Below are positions 7,029-15,935 of a DNA stretch of 64,000 bases, in pieces. Position 1 is the stretch's first letter. The number at the start of each line of letters is the position of its first letter. The stretch comes from Bog-532 sp963830385. Lineage in GTDB: Bacteria; Actinomycetota; Actinomycetes; Streptosporangiales; Streptosporangiaceae. The notes below the pieces were generated by a model. The model did no database searches. It had not been told where the DNA came from and saw only the letters and a program-made list of their open reading frames with translations. A program made the position numbers and the translations under genes. The DNA lies in contig CAWHMD010000009.1 in the NCBI GenBank assembly GCA_963830385.1, positions 372,001-436,000 of the forward strand. Reading direction: 5' to 3'.

Positions 7029-9608
7029 GTGACCACACCGCCCAGCGCCACCGTTCCCCAGCCCGCCCCGGTCAGCCGGCGCATCGCCGGCGAGCTCGGC
7101 GTGAGGGAAAACCAGGTGAGCGCCGCGGTGGACCTGCTCGACGGCGGGGCCACGGTCCCCTTCGTCGCCCGCTACCGGAAGGAAGCGACCGGTGGCCTCG
7201 ACGACGCGCAGCTGCGGACGCTGGAGGAGCGGCTGCGCTACCTGCGGGAGCTGGACGAGCGGCGGGCCGCGATCCTGGAGTCGATCAGCGCTCAGGGCAA
7301 GCTGGACGCCGCCCTGGAGGAGCGGATCATGGCCGCCGACTCCAAGGCCCGGCTGGAGGACATCTACCTGCCCTACAAGCCCAAGCGGCGCACCAAGGCC
7401 CAGATCGCCCGCGAGGCGGGCCTGGAGCCGCTGGCCACCCTGCTGCTGGCCGAGCCCGGCCACGACCCGCAGCAGGCCGCGGCCGGCTACGTGGACGCCG
7501 AGCGCGGGGTCGCGGACACCGCCGCCGCGCTCGAGGGGGCCCGCGCGATCCTGGTCGAGCAGTTCGCCGAGGACGCGGACCTGATCGGCGAGCTGCGGGA
7601 GCGGATGTGGTCCGCCGGCCACCTGGTGGCCCGGGTACGGGAGGGCCAGGAAGAGGCGGGCGCGAAGTTCGCCGACTATTTCGCCTTCGCCGAGCCGTTC
7701 ACCCGGCTGCCGTCGCACCGGATCCTGGCCGTGTTCCGGGGCGAGAAGGAAGAGATTCTCGACTTGACCATGGACTCCGGCGCCGAGGACGCCCCCGCCG
7801 GCGGCCCCACCCTGTACGAAGACGCCATCGCCGCCCGGTTCGGCGTCGCGGACCAGGGCCGCCCGGCCGACCGCTGGCTGGCCGAGACCGTGCGCTGGGC
7901 CTGGCGCACCCGGATCCAGGTGCACCTCGGCGTCGACCTGCGGATGCGGCTGTGGCAGCACGCCGAGGACGAGGCGGTCCGGGTGTTCGCCGCCAACCTG
8001 CGCGACCTCCTGCTGGCCGCCCCGGCCGGGGCCCGCCCGACCATAGGCCTGGACCCCGGCTTCCGCACCGGGGTCAAGGTGGCGGTGGTCGACGGCACCG
8101 GCAAATCAGTGGCCACCGAAACCATCTACCCGCACGAGCCCCGGCGGCGCTGGGACGAGTCGATCGCGATCCTGGCCCGGCTGGCCGCGGCCCACGGGGT
8201 CGACCTGATCGCGATCGGCAACGGCACCGCCTCCCGGGAAACCGACCGGCTGGCCGCCGACCTGATCAAGACCCACCCCGAGCTCAGCCTGACCAAGGTG
8301 GTGGTGTCCGAGGCCGGCGCCTCGGTCTACTCCGCGTCGGCCTACGCGTCCCGCGAGCTGCCCGGCATGGACGTGTCGCTGCGCGGCGCGGTGTCGATCG
8401 CCCGGCGGCTCCAGGACCCGCTGGCCGAGCTGGTCAAGATCGACCCGAAGTCGATCGGGGTCGGGCAGTACCAGCACGACATCGCCGAGGGCAAGCTCTC
8501 CCGGTCGCTGGACGCGGTGGTGGAGGACTGCGTGAACGCGGTCGGGGTGGACGTGAACACCGCGTCGGCACCGCTGCTGGCCCGGGTCTCCGGCATCAGC
8601 GCCGGGCTGGCCGACGGGATCGTGGCCCACCGGGACGGCACCGGGCCGTTCACCAGCCGCCAGCAGCTGACCACCGTGCCGCGGCTCGGGCCCAAGGCGT
8701 TCGAGCAGTCGGCTGGCTTCCTGCGCATCACCGGCGGCGACGACCCGCTGGACGCCTCCAGCGTGCACCCCGAGGCCTACCCGGTGGTGCGCCGCATCCT
8801 GACCGCGGCGGCCACGCCGCTGCCCGGGCTGATCGGCAACCGCGCGCTGCTGCGCACGCTCAAGCCGGCCAGCTTCGCCGACGACCGGTTCGGGGTGCCG
8901 ACCGTCACCGACATCCTGCGCGAGCTGGAAAAGCCCGGCCGTGACCCGCGGCCGGCGTTCAAGACCGCGACCTTCGCCGACGGGGTGGAAACGCTGGACG
9001 ACCTGACCCCCGGCCTGGTGCTGGAGGGCACGGTCACCAACGTGGCCGCGTTCGGGGCGTTCGTCGACGTCGGCGTGCACCAGGACGGGCTGGTCCACGT
9101 GTCGGCGATGTCGCGGAGCTTCGTGTCCGACCCGCGCGAGGTGGTCAAGCCGGGCGACGTCGTGCGGGTCAAGGTGCTCAGCGTGGACATCGGCCGGAAG
9201 CGGATCTCCCTCACGCTCCGGCTGGACGACGACGAGGCCCCGGGCCGCCCGCCTGGCGGCCAGCCGCGCCAGGACCGCAGCCGCCCGGATCGGCCCCGCC
9301 CGGATCGGCCCCGTCCGGATCAGGGCCGCCCGGCTCGGCCCCGCCCGGGCCCGCCCCGGGGGGAGCGGCCCCGCGATGGCCAGCCTCAGCGGGATCAGCG
9401 CCGTGACGGCCAGCCCCGTGACGGCCAGCCCCGCACCGCCCAGCCCCGCGACGGGCAGCGGCGAGACGGCCAGCCGGGCGGCGGGCGCACGGGCGGCAGC
9501 AGCCAGCCCTCCAACAGCGCGATGGCCGACGCGCTGCGCCGGGCCGGCCTGACCGGCGGCGACAGTGGCGCCGGGAGCCAGGATCGGGGCCGCCGCCGCC
9601 CAAAATAA
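7029..9608 (+). CDS. Tex-family RNA-binding transcription accessory protein
   Basis: An 859-residue protein from a GTG start. It has the Tex layout: an N-terminal helical region (LEERLRYLRELDERR, YLPYKPKRRTKAQIAREAGLEPLA), a YqgF/RNase H-like core (TIGLDPGFRTGVKVAVVD), helix-hairpin-helix segments (VGVDVNTASAPLLARVSGI), and an S1 RNA-binding domain near residues 658-730 (EGTVTNVAAFGAFVDVGVHQDGLVHVS). The last 130 residues are a repetitive Arg/Pro/Asp/Gly tail that looks like an RGG-type nucleic-acid-binding extension. Tex is a cytoplasmic nucleic-acid-binding protein linked to transcription and stress. The ribosome site is weak (AAGAAAG). Confidence 0.93.
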   Translation: MTTPPSATVPQPAPVSRRIAGELGVRENQVSAAVDLLDGGATVPFVARYRKEATGGLDDAQLRTLEERLRYLRELDERRAAILESISAQGKLDAALEERIMAADSKARLEDIYLPYKPKRRTKAQIAREAGLEPLATLLLAEPGHDPQQAAAGYVDAERGVADTAAALEGARAILVEQFAEDADLIGELRERMWSAGHLVARVREGQEEAGAKFADYFAFAEPFTRLPSHRILAVFRGEKEEILDLTMDSGAEDAPAGGPTLYEDAIAARFGVADQGRPADRWLAETVRWAWRTRIQVHLGVDLRMRLWQHAEDEAVRVFAANLRDLLLAAPAGARPTIGLDPGFRTGVKVAVVDGTGKSVATETIYPHEPRRRWDESIAILARLAAAHGVDLIAIGNGTASRETDRLAADLIKTHPELSLTKVVVSEAGASVYSASAYASRELPGMDVSLRGAVSIARRLQDPLAELVKIDPKSIGVGQYQHDIAEGKLSRSLDAVVEDCVNAVGVDVNTASAPLLARVSGISAGLADGIVAHRDGTGPFTSRQQLTTVPRLGPKAFEQSAGFLRITGGDDPLDASSVHPEAYPVVRRILTAAATPLPGLIGNRALLRTLKPASFADDRFGVPTVTDILRELEKPGRDPRPAFKTATFADGVETLDDLTPGLVLEGTVTNVAAFGAFVDVGVHQDGLVHVSAMSRSFVSDPREVVKPGDVVRVKVLSVDIGRKRISLTLRLDDDEAPGRPPGGQPRQDRSRPDRPRPDRPRPDQGRPARPRPGPPRGERPRDGQPQRDQRRDGQPRDGQPRTAQPRDGQRRDGQPGGGRTGGSSQPSNSAMADALRRAGLTGGDSGAGSQDRGRRRPK

Positions 9609-9640
9609 CCCCGGGTTCGTATTCAATTACCGATCGCTAT

Positions 9641-9671
9641 ACACCCTGGCCGGATTCCGAAGCTAGGGTGT
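9641..9671. promoter_or_regulatory. Inverted repeat just upstream of the response regulator
   Basis: The arms ACACCCT (9641-9647) and AGGGTGT (9665-9671) are perfect inverted copies with a 17-base spacer, immediately before the start codon at 9677. They could be an operator or a leader hairpin hiding the AGGG ribosome site. The pattern does not match the 20-base palindrome recognised by DosR. Confidence 0.35.
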
Positions 9672-9676
9672 CTCGA

Positions 9677-10354
9677 ATGAGCGATATGGGGCCTGGAGGC
9701 AAGACGATCGGGGTTTTCCTGCTGGACGACCACGAAATCGTCCGGCTCGGTGTGCGTGAGCTGCTGGAGGCGCAGCCCGACATCAAGGTGATCGGGGAGG
9801 CCGGCACCGCGGCGTCCGCGCTGGCCCGGATCCCGGCGCTGCGGCCCGACGTGGCCATCCTCGACGTGCGGCTGCCCGACGGGAACGGCGTCACCGTCTG
9901 CCGGGAGATCCGGTCCCGGCTGCCCCAGGTCGCCTGCCTGATGCTGACCTCCTTCGGTGACGACGAGGCGCTGTTCAACGCGGTCATGGCCGGGGCGTCG
10001 GGCTACGTGCTGAAGCAGATCCGGGGCACCGACCTGGTCGGCGCGGTGCGGACGGTGGCCTCCGGCCAGTCGATGCTCGACGCCGGCGCGGCCAGCCAGC
10101 TGATGGCCCGGCTGCGGGACAGCTCCCGCAAGCAGGATCCGCTGGAGGGCCTGACCGGGCAGGAGCGCCGCATCCTGGAGCTGATCGGCAACGGCCTGAC
10201 CAACCGGCAGATCGGCGAGCAGCTGTTCCTGGCCGAGAAGACCGTCAAGAACTACGTGTCCGCGCTGTTCGCCAAGCTCGGCATGGAGCGCCGCACCCAG
10301 GCCGCCGCCTACGCCGCCCGCGTCTTCGGCGACCGCGACCGCCCCCGCGAGTAG
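9677..10354 (+). CDS. DevR/DosR-like LuxR-family response regulator
   Basis: A 225-residue NarL/LuxR-type regulator with a receiver domain (acidic pair near residues 17-18, phospho-acceptor Asp63 in VAILDVRLPDG, TSFGDDEA switch) and a C-terminal helix-turn-helix (LTGQERRILELIGNGLTNRQ, AEKTVKNYVSALFAKLGMERRTQAA). The wording of the DNA-binding half is very close to mycobacterial DevR (DosR), the regulator of the hypoxia and dormancy response. I prefer the ATG at 9677 over the GTG at 9668 because AGGG sits at the right distance. A DevS-like kinase lies next to it but on the opposite strand; in Mycobacterium the pair is co-directional. Confidence 0.88.
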   Translation: MSDMGPGGKTIGVFLLDDHEIVRLGVRELLEAQPDIKVIGEAGTAASALARIPALRPDVAILDVRLPDGNGVTVCREIRSRLPQVACLMLTSFGDDEALFNAVMAGASGYVLKQIRGTDLVGAVRTVASGQSMLDAGAASQLMARLRDSSRKQDPLEGLTGQERRILELIGNGLTNRQIGEQLFLAEKTVKNYVSALFAKLGMERRTQAAAYAARVFGDRDRPRE

Positions 10355-10362
10355 CGCGGGGC

Positions 10363-10485
10363 GTGGCCGCCCCGTCCCGCTGGCTGCTCTCGCCCGCCGA
10401 CGCGTCCCCGCACGGCGGGCCGCTCAGCGCCGTCGGCCGGGAACAGGCCCAGCTGGCGGGCGAACGCCTGCGGCCGGCCGTTCAG
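10363..10485 (+). pseudogene. Possible histidine-phosphatase (PGM family) fragment
   Basis: The frame starting with GTG at 10363 reads HGGPLSAVGREQAQLAGERL, which resembles the early part of phosphoglycerate-mutase-like phosphatases (after RHG, PLT..GR.QA...G..L). The RHG catalytic motif and the rest of the domain are missing. The stretch fills the gap between two convergent genes. The match is short, so this could be chance. Confidence 0.3.
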
Positions 10486-11705
10486 GCGGCGGCCGGCACC
10501 CGCCACACCAGCGCGGTGCCGTGGCCGTCCGGGCCGCCGGGCGGCCCCAGCTCCAGCACGCCGCCCAGGCTGCCCGCCCGCTGGGCCAGGTTGCGCAGCC
10601 CGCTGCGGTGCACCCCGGCCGGGATCCCGCGGCCGTTGTCGGTGACCCGCAAGATGAGCTGGCCCGCCTGGTCCACCTCCACGCTGACCTCGACGGTGGT
10701 GGCCCGCGCGTGCCGGGCGGTGTTGGACAGCGCCTCCCGCAGCGCGGTCAGCAGGTATTCGGCCGCGTCCGGGCTGACCAGGGCGTCCAGTCCCTGGCCG
10801 AGCCGCAGCGACGGGGCGAACCCGAGCATCACCGTCATCTCGTCGACGATGTCCACGATCTCGGCCCGCAGCCGGGCGGACGGGTCCTCGGCCCGGGCCT
10901 GCAGCGCGAAGATCGTCGCCCGGATGTCCTTGATCGTCTCGTCCATCGCGTCGACCGCGTTGCGGACCCGGTTGGCCACCTCCGGCACGGAGATCATCGG
11001 GACCGTGCCCTCCAGCGACATGCCGGTCGCGTACAGCCGCTGGATGACCAGGTCGTGCAAGTCGCGGGCGATCCGGTCGCGGTCCTCGTACAGCGACAGC
11101 TGCTCGGCGTCCGACCGGCGCGCCGCCAGTTCCAGCGCCACCCCGGCCTGGGCGGCGAACGAGGCGATGACGTCGGCGGCCGCCGGCGCGAACGGCGGCC
11201 CGCCCCGGCGGCGGCCGACGCTCAGTACGCCGAGGACGTTGCCCGGCACGCCGAGCGGGAAGATCATTTTAGGTCCGATGTGTCCCATCAGGCCCCGGGC
11301 CACCTCGGCCGACCGCGGGTCGGCCGAGTAGTCCGATATCGTCACCGGCTCCCCGGTGGCCAGCACCTGGGCAGGCAGGGAATGGTCGGCCGGCAGCACC
11401 AGCCCGACGACGCCCTCGGCCCCGTCACCCACGGCCGAGGTGATCGTGATGCGCCGCCCGCCGTCCTCGGGCAGGGCCACCACCACCAGGTCGGCGCCGG
11501 ACAGCTCGTGCACCCGGGCCGTCACCGCGGCCAGCACCTGCCGCGGGTCGGTGCCGGACAGCAGGCTGGTGGTGACCTCGCCGCTGGCCTGCAGCCATCG
11601 GTGCTGGCGCTGGGCCTCTTCGTACAGCCGCGCGTTCTCATAGGTCAGTGATTCGCTGTCAGCCAGCGGACCCGCGGTGACCTGTGGTCCCCTCTCCACT
11701 GGCAA
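10482..11705 (-). CDS. DevS-like sensor histidine kinase with a single GAF domain
   Basis: About 407 residues. A GAF domain (roughly 45-195) is followed by a HisKA_3 dimerisation segment with DRIARDLHDLVIQRL (phospho-acceptor His217) and an HATPase domain (ALREALSNTARHA, VTDNGRGIP, HGTALVW). Sequence style and linker (NARLYEEAQRQHRWLQA) match DevS/DosS, partner of DevR. DevS normally carries two GAF domains, of which the first binds haem and senses oxygen or NO. Here only the tail of that first domain seems to remain, so any sensing must differ. The start is uncertain: TTG at 11705 or GTG at 11699. It is convergent with the response regulator. Confidence 0.85.
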   Translation of the reverse strand: MPVERGPQVTAGPLADSESLTYENARLYEEAQRQHRWLQASGEVTTSLLSGTDPRQVLAAVTARVHELSGADLVVVALPEDGGRRITITSAVGDGAEGVVGLVLPADHSLPAQVLATGEPVTISDYSADPRSAEVARGLMGHIGPKMIFPLGVPGNVLGVLSVGRRRGGPPFAPAAADVIASFAAQAGVALELAARRSDAEQLSLYEDRDRIARDLHDLVIQRLYATGMSLEGTVPMISVPEVANRVRNAVDAMDETIKDIRATIFALQARAEDPSARLRAEIVDIVDEMTVMLGFAPSLRLGQGLDALVSPDAAEYLLTALREALSNTARHARATTVEVSVEVDQAGQLILRVTDNGRGIPAGVHRSGLRNLAQRAGSLGGVLELGPPGGPDGHGTALVWRVPAAA

Positions 11706-11799
11706 ACGTTAACGCCATCCGTACAGGTTCGGCCAGTTATCCGCCGCAACTGTGGGTAAGGAAGGAGCGAAAGCTCTCGACGGCGAAGGCTGGCCAGCG

Positions 11800-12435
11800 A
11801 TGCGCAGGTGGCGAAGGACGACGGCGCCGGGGGGCCGACCAGGACCACGAGTAGGCGGTTGGACCCGGATGGTCAACGGGCTGCGCCCGGACCACAACCC
11901 GCTCCGCCGCCAGGTGGACCGGCTCGAGGCCGCGGTCGTGCTCGCGCTGGTCGCGGTGTTCCTGATCGCCACGCCGCTGATCGCGCTGGGGGTCGGCCGC
12001 TGGTCCTGGGACGGCGGAGTGGCCACCGCCCGGTCCGAGCGGGCCGCCTTGCACCAGGTCAGCGCCGTGGTGCTGCGGGGCGTGCCCCAGCCGCAGAACG
12101 ACCCCTACGGGGCGGTCTACCTCGCCCAGGTCCCGGTCCGCTGGATCGCCGGCGGGACGTCGCACACCGGCCAGGTCACCGCCACGGCCGGCATCCGCGC
12201 CGGGGCCACCCTCACCATCTGGACCAAAGCCTCCGGCGAGCTCACCGACGCGCCCCTGGGCCGGTCCCAGATCGAGCATCAGGCCTTCTTCGCCGGGATG
12301 CTGGCGGTGCTCGGCTTCTCCTCGTTGCTCGGCGTTACTGCTCTGGTCATCCGGCGGATACTGCAGCGGCGGAGGATGGCCGCCTGGGACGCCGAGTGGC
12401 GTGCCACCGGCCCACTGTGGAGCAACTACCGGTAA
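11800..12435 (+). CDS. Rv1733c-like two-helix membrane protein
   Basis: About 211 residues with one hydrophobic helix near the N-terminus (VVLALVAVFLIATPLIALGV) and one near the C-terminus (FAGMLAVLGFSSLLGVTALVI), separated by an extracytoplasmic region containing QVPVRWIAGG. The opening NPLRRQVDRLEAA and overall layout match the family of mycobacterial Rv1733c, a member of the DosR dormancy regulon of unknown biochemical role. Its place beside DevR/DevS-like genes fits that link. The ATG at 11800 was chosen because GAAGG lies upstream; GTG at 11752 and ATG at 11869 are alternatives. Confidence 0.75.
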   Translation: MRRWRRTTAPGGRPGPRVGGWTRMVNGLRPDHNPLRRQVDRLEAAVVLALVAVFLIATPLIALGVGRWSWDGGVATARSERAALHQVSAVVLRGVPQPQNDPYGAVYLAQVPVRWIAGGTSHTGQVTATAGIRAGATLTIWTKASGELTDAPLGRSQIEHQAFFAGMLAVLGFSSLLGVTALVIRRILQRRRMAAWDAEWRATGPLWSNYR

Positions 12436-12474
12436 TAGGCTCGCCGGGACGGCCGGGACCCCTGAGGAGACGCC

Positions 12475-14841
12475 GTGACCGTGACCGAGCAGAGCCCGCT
12501 GACCGCGACCGAGCTGAAGAACCTGGACGCCTACTGGCGAGCGGCCAACTACCTGTCGGTAGGCCAGATTTACCTGCTGGGGGAGGACCCGCTGCTGCGC
12601 GAGCCGCTGCGGGCCGAGCAGACCAAGCCCCGGCTGCTGGGGCACTGGGGCACCACCCCCGGCCTGAACCTGATCTACGCCCACGTCAACCGGCTGATCC
12701 GGGCCCGCGACCTGAACATGATCTACGTGACCGGTCCCGGTCACGGTGGCCCGGGGCTGGTGGCCAACACCTACCTCGAAGGCACCTACAGCGCGCTGTA
12801 CCCGAACATCACCCCGGACGAGACCGGGATGGGCCGGCTGTTCCGCCAGTTCTCGTTCCCGGGTGGCATCCCCAGCCACGTCGCCCCCGAGACCCCCGGT
12901 TCCATCCACGAGGGCGGCGAACTGGGCTACTCGCTGGCCCACGCCAACGGAGCGGTGTTCGACAACCCGGACCTGATCGCGGTCTGCGTAGTCGGCGACG
13001 GCGAGGCCGAGACTGGGCCGCTGGCCACCGGGTGGCACTCCAACAAGTTCCTCAACGCGGCCCAGGACGGGGCGGTGCTGCCGATCCTGCACCTGAACGG
13101 GTACAAGATCGCCAACCCGACCGTGCTGGCCCGTATCCCCGACGCCGAGCTGGACTCGCTGCTGGCGGGGTACGGCTATCACGTCTACCGGGTGACCGGG
13201 GATGACCCGGAGCTGGTGCACCAGCAGCTCGCGGCCACGCTGGACACGGTGGCCGACGAGATCGCGGCCATCCAGCGCCGGGCCCGCGAGGACGGCGACC
13301 AGACCCGGCCGGTCTGGCCGATGATCGTGCTGAAGACGCCGAAGGGCTGGACCGGGCCCAAGGTCGTGGACGGCGAGCCGGTCGAGGGCACCTGGCGGGC
13401 CCACCAGGTGCCGCTGCCGAACGTGCGGACCAACCCCGAGCACCTGCGCCAGCTCGAGGAGTGGATGCACAGCTACCGCCCGGAGGAGCTGTTCGGGCCG
13501 GACGGCGCGCTGATCCCGGAGCTGGCCGCGCTGGCGCCTACCGGGGACCGCCGCATGGGGTCCAACCCGCACGCCAACGGCGGGCTGCTGCGCCGTGACC
13601 TGGACCTGCCCGACTTCCGCGATTACGCGGTGGCGGTGGCCCGGGACTCGGGCGGACCCGAGGCCACCAGGGTGCTGGGCGACTGGCTACGGGACGTGAT
13701 CAAGGCCAACCCGGACACGTTCCGGCTGTTCGGCCCGGACGAGACCGAGTCCAACCGGCTGACCGACGTCTACCAGGCCACGAACAAGGTGTTCGAAGGC
13801 GTGATCGTCCCTGGAGACAACCACCTGGCCCCCACCGGCCGGGTCATGGAGGTGCTGAGCGAGCACCAGTGCGAGGGCTGGCTCGAGGGTTACCTGCTCA
13901 CCGGGCGGCACGGCCTGTTCAACTGCTACGAAGCCTTTATCCACATCGTCGACTCGATGTTCAACCAGCACGCCAAGTGGCTGGAGGCCTGTAACCACAT
14001 CGAGTGGCGGCGGCCGCTGGCCTCACTGAACTACCTGCTGTCCTCGCTGGTGTGGCGCCAGGACCACAACGGTTTCACCCACCAGGACCCCGGTTTCCTG
14101 GACGTGGTTTTGAACAAGCGGCCGGAGATCGTGCGGGTGTACCTGCCCCCGGACACCAACACGCTGCTGTCCACCGCCGATCATTGCCTGCGCTCGCAGA
14201 ACTACGTGAACGTGATCGTGGCGGGCAAGCAGCCCCAGCCCAGCTGGCTGTCCATGGATGAGGCGATCATCCACTGCACCCGGGGCGTCGGGATCTGGGA
14301 CTTCGCGTCCAACGACCAGACCGGTGAGCCGGACGTGGTGCTGGCCTGCTGCGGCGACATCCCCACGCTGGAGACCCTGGCCGCGACCGACCTGATCCGC
14401 CAGCACCTGCCCGAGCTGAAGGTCCGGGTGGTCAACGTGGTCGACCTGATGCGGCTGCTGCCCGCCACCGAGCACCCGCACGGGATGCCCGACGCCGAGT
14501 ACGACTCGCTGTTCACCGTAGACAAGCCGGTGATCTTCGCCTTCCACGGGTACCCGTGGCTGATCCACCGGCTGGCCTACCGCCGCCACGGTCACGACAA
14601 CCTGCACGTGCGCGGCTACAAGGAACGCGGCACCACCACCACCCCGTTCGACATGGTCCGGCTGAATGACCTGGACCGGTTCCACCTGGTCATCGACGTC
14701 ATCGACCGTGTCCCGGGACTGGCCACCCGGGCCGGCCACGTCCGTCAGGCCATGACTGACCAGCGGCTGCAAGCGGTCGCCTACACCCGCCAACACGGCG
14801 AAGACACCCCCGACATCCAGAACTGGGCCTGGCCCTACTGA
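12475..14841 (+). CDS. xfp: Xylulose-5-phosphate/fructose-6-phosphate phosphoketolase
   Basis: A 788-residue thiamine-diphosphate enzyme of normal family length that splits xylulose 5-phosphate or fructose 6-phosphate with phosphate to give acetyl phosphate. It has GHGGPG (residues 89-94), SFPGGIPSHV, the phosphoketolase signature EGGELGYSLAHA from residue 146 and GDGEAETGPLATGWH from residue 174. The GTG start has a GAGGAG ribosome site. Its stop overlaps the acetate kinase start by one base, so the two enzymes form an operon that yields ATP and acetate from sugar phosphates without oxygen. Confidence 0.97.
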   Translation: MTVTEQSPLTATELKNLDAYWRAANYLSVGQIYLLGEDPLLREPLRAEQTKPRLLGHWGTTPGLNLIYAHVNRLIRARDLNMIYVTGPGHGGPGLVANTYLEGTYSALYPNITPDETGMGRLFRQFSFPGGIPSHVAPETPGSIHEGGELGYSLAHANGAVFDNPDLIAVCVVGDGEAETGPLATGWHSNKFLNAAQDGAVLPILHLNGYKIANPTVLARIPDAELDSLLAGYGYHVYRVTGDDPELVHQQLAATLDTVADEIAAIQRRAREDGDQTRPVWPMIVLKTPKGWTGPKVVDGEPVEGTWRAHQVPLPNVRTNPEHLRQLEEWMHSYRPEELFGPDGALIPELAALAPTGDRRMGSNPHANGGLLRRDLDLPDFRDYAVAVARDSGGPEATRVLGDWLRDVIKANPDTFRLFGPDETESNRLTDVYQATNKVFEGVIVPGDNHLAPTGRVMEVLSEHQCEGWLEGYLLTGRHGLFNCYEAFIHIVDSMFNQHAKWLEACNHIEWRRPLASLNYLLSSLVWRQDHNGFTHQDPGFLDVVLNKRPEIVRVYLPPDTNTLLSTADHCLRSQNYVNVIVAGKQPQPSWLSMDEAIIHCTRGVGIWDFASNDQTGEPDVVLACCGDIPTLETLAATDLIRQHLPELKVRVVNVVDLMRLLPATEHPHGMPDAEYDSLFTVDKPVIFAFHGYPWLIHRLAYRRHGHDNLHVRGYKERGTTTTPFDMVRLNDLDRFHLVIDVIDRVPGLATRAGHVRQAMTDQRLQAVAYTRQHGEDTPDIQNWAWPY

Positions 14842-15935
14842 TGCGGATCCTCGTCGTCAACGCCGGCTCCAGCTCACTCAAGCTCAGCCTGCTGGGCGAC
14901 GGTGACCAGCTGGTCGCGTCCAGCGAGCTGACCGCCCACGGCGGTGAGTTCGACGCCCGGGAGGTCGGGCGGCAGCTCGAAAGCTGGGACGCGGGACGGC
15001 CGGACGCGGTGGGCCACCGGGTCGTGCACGGCGGCAGCGAGTTCACCGGGCCGGTGCGGCTGGACGACACCGTCCGGGCCAAGCTCGACGCGCTGACCGA
15101 CCTGGCCCCGCTGCACCAGCCCAAGTCGCTGGCCGGCATCGACGCGGTCAGCCGGGTGCTGCCCGGGGTACCCGCGGTGGCCTGCTTCGACACCGCGTTC
15201 CACGCCACCATGCCCGCGGCCGCCTCCACCTACGCGCTGCCGCTGGAGTGGCGCCAGCGCTGGGAGATCAGGCGGTACGGCTTCCACGGGCTCTCGCACG
15301 CCTACGCCACCCGCCGGGCCGGCCAGCTGCTGGGCCGGACCCCGGCCCGGCTGGTCGTGTGCCACCTGGGCTCCGGCGCCTCGCTGGCGGCGGTCCGCGA
15401 CGGCCTCTCGGTCGACACCACGATGGGCTTCACCCCATTGGAAGGCCTGGTCATGGGCACCCGGTCCGGCACCGTGGACCCGGGCCTGGTGCTCTGGCTG
15501 ACCGAGCACGCCCAGATCGCGCCCGCCGACCTCAGCGCCAAGCTGGAGCATGATTCCGGATTGAAAGGGCTGGCCGGCACCAGCGACATGCGGCAGGTGC
15601 TGAGCGGCGCCGATGCGGGCGACGAGCGGGCACGGCTGGCCCTGGTCGTCTACCTGCACCGGCTGTGCGGGCTGGCCGGCTCGATGGCGGCCGCGCTGAA
15701 CGGGCTGGACACGCTGGTGTTCACCGGCGGCGTGGGGGAGAACGCGCCCGGCATCCGCTGCTGGGCGGCGGCCGGGCTCGGGTTCCTCGGGGTGAGCGTG
15801 GATGCCACCCGCAACTCCCGCGCCGACGGCGACACCGAGATCACCGATCCGGGCGCCGCGGTCCGCACGTTCGTCATCGCCGCCCGCGAAGACCTTGAGA
15901 TCGCCCGGCAGGTACGCGACATACTGGGGTCGTGA
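14841..15935 (+). CDS. ackA: Acetate kinase
   Basis: A 364-residue acetokinase-fold enzyme. It opens with MRILVVNAGSSSLKLSL, and has GHRVVHGG, the RRYGFHGLSH signature, CHLGSGASLAAV, TMGFTPLEGLVMGTRSG and the late TGGVGENA motif. It converts acetyl phosphate and ADP to acetate and ATP. It is slightly shorter than typical 395-400 residue enzymes. It is translationally coupled to phosphoketolase (one-base overlap), and its product step completes that pathway. Confidence 0.96.
   Translation: MRILVVNAGSSSLKLSLLGDGDQLVASSELTAHGGEFDAREVGRQLESWDAGRPDAVGHRVVHGGSEFTGPVRLDDTVRAKLDALTDLAPLHQPKSLAGIDAVSRVLPGVPAVACFDTAFHATMPAAASTYALPLEWRQRWEIRRYGFHGLSHAYATRRAGQLLGRTPARLVVCHLGSGASLAAVRDGLSVDTTMGFTPLEGLVMGTRSGTVDPGLVLWLTEHAQIAPADLSAKLEHDSGLKGLAGTSDMRQVLSGADAGDERARLALVVYLHRLCGLAGSMAAALNGLDTLVFTGGVGENAPGIRCWAAAGLGFLGVSVDATRNSRADGDTEITDPGAAVRTFVIAAREDLEIARQVRDILGS

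Noticed and set aside
12436..12474. Two GGGAC half sites before the phosphoketolase gene as a DosR box
   Set aside because: They are direct repeats of a short GC-rich string, not the 20-base palindrome with AGTCCC on the other side.
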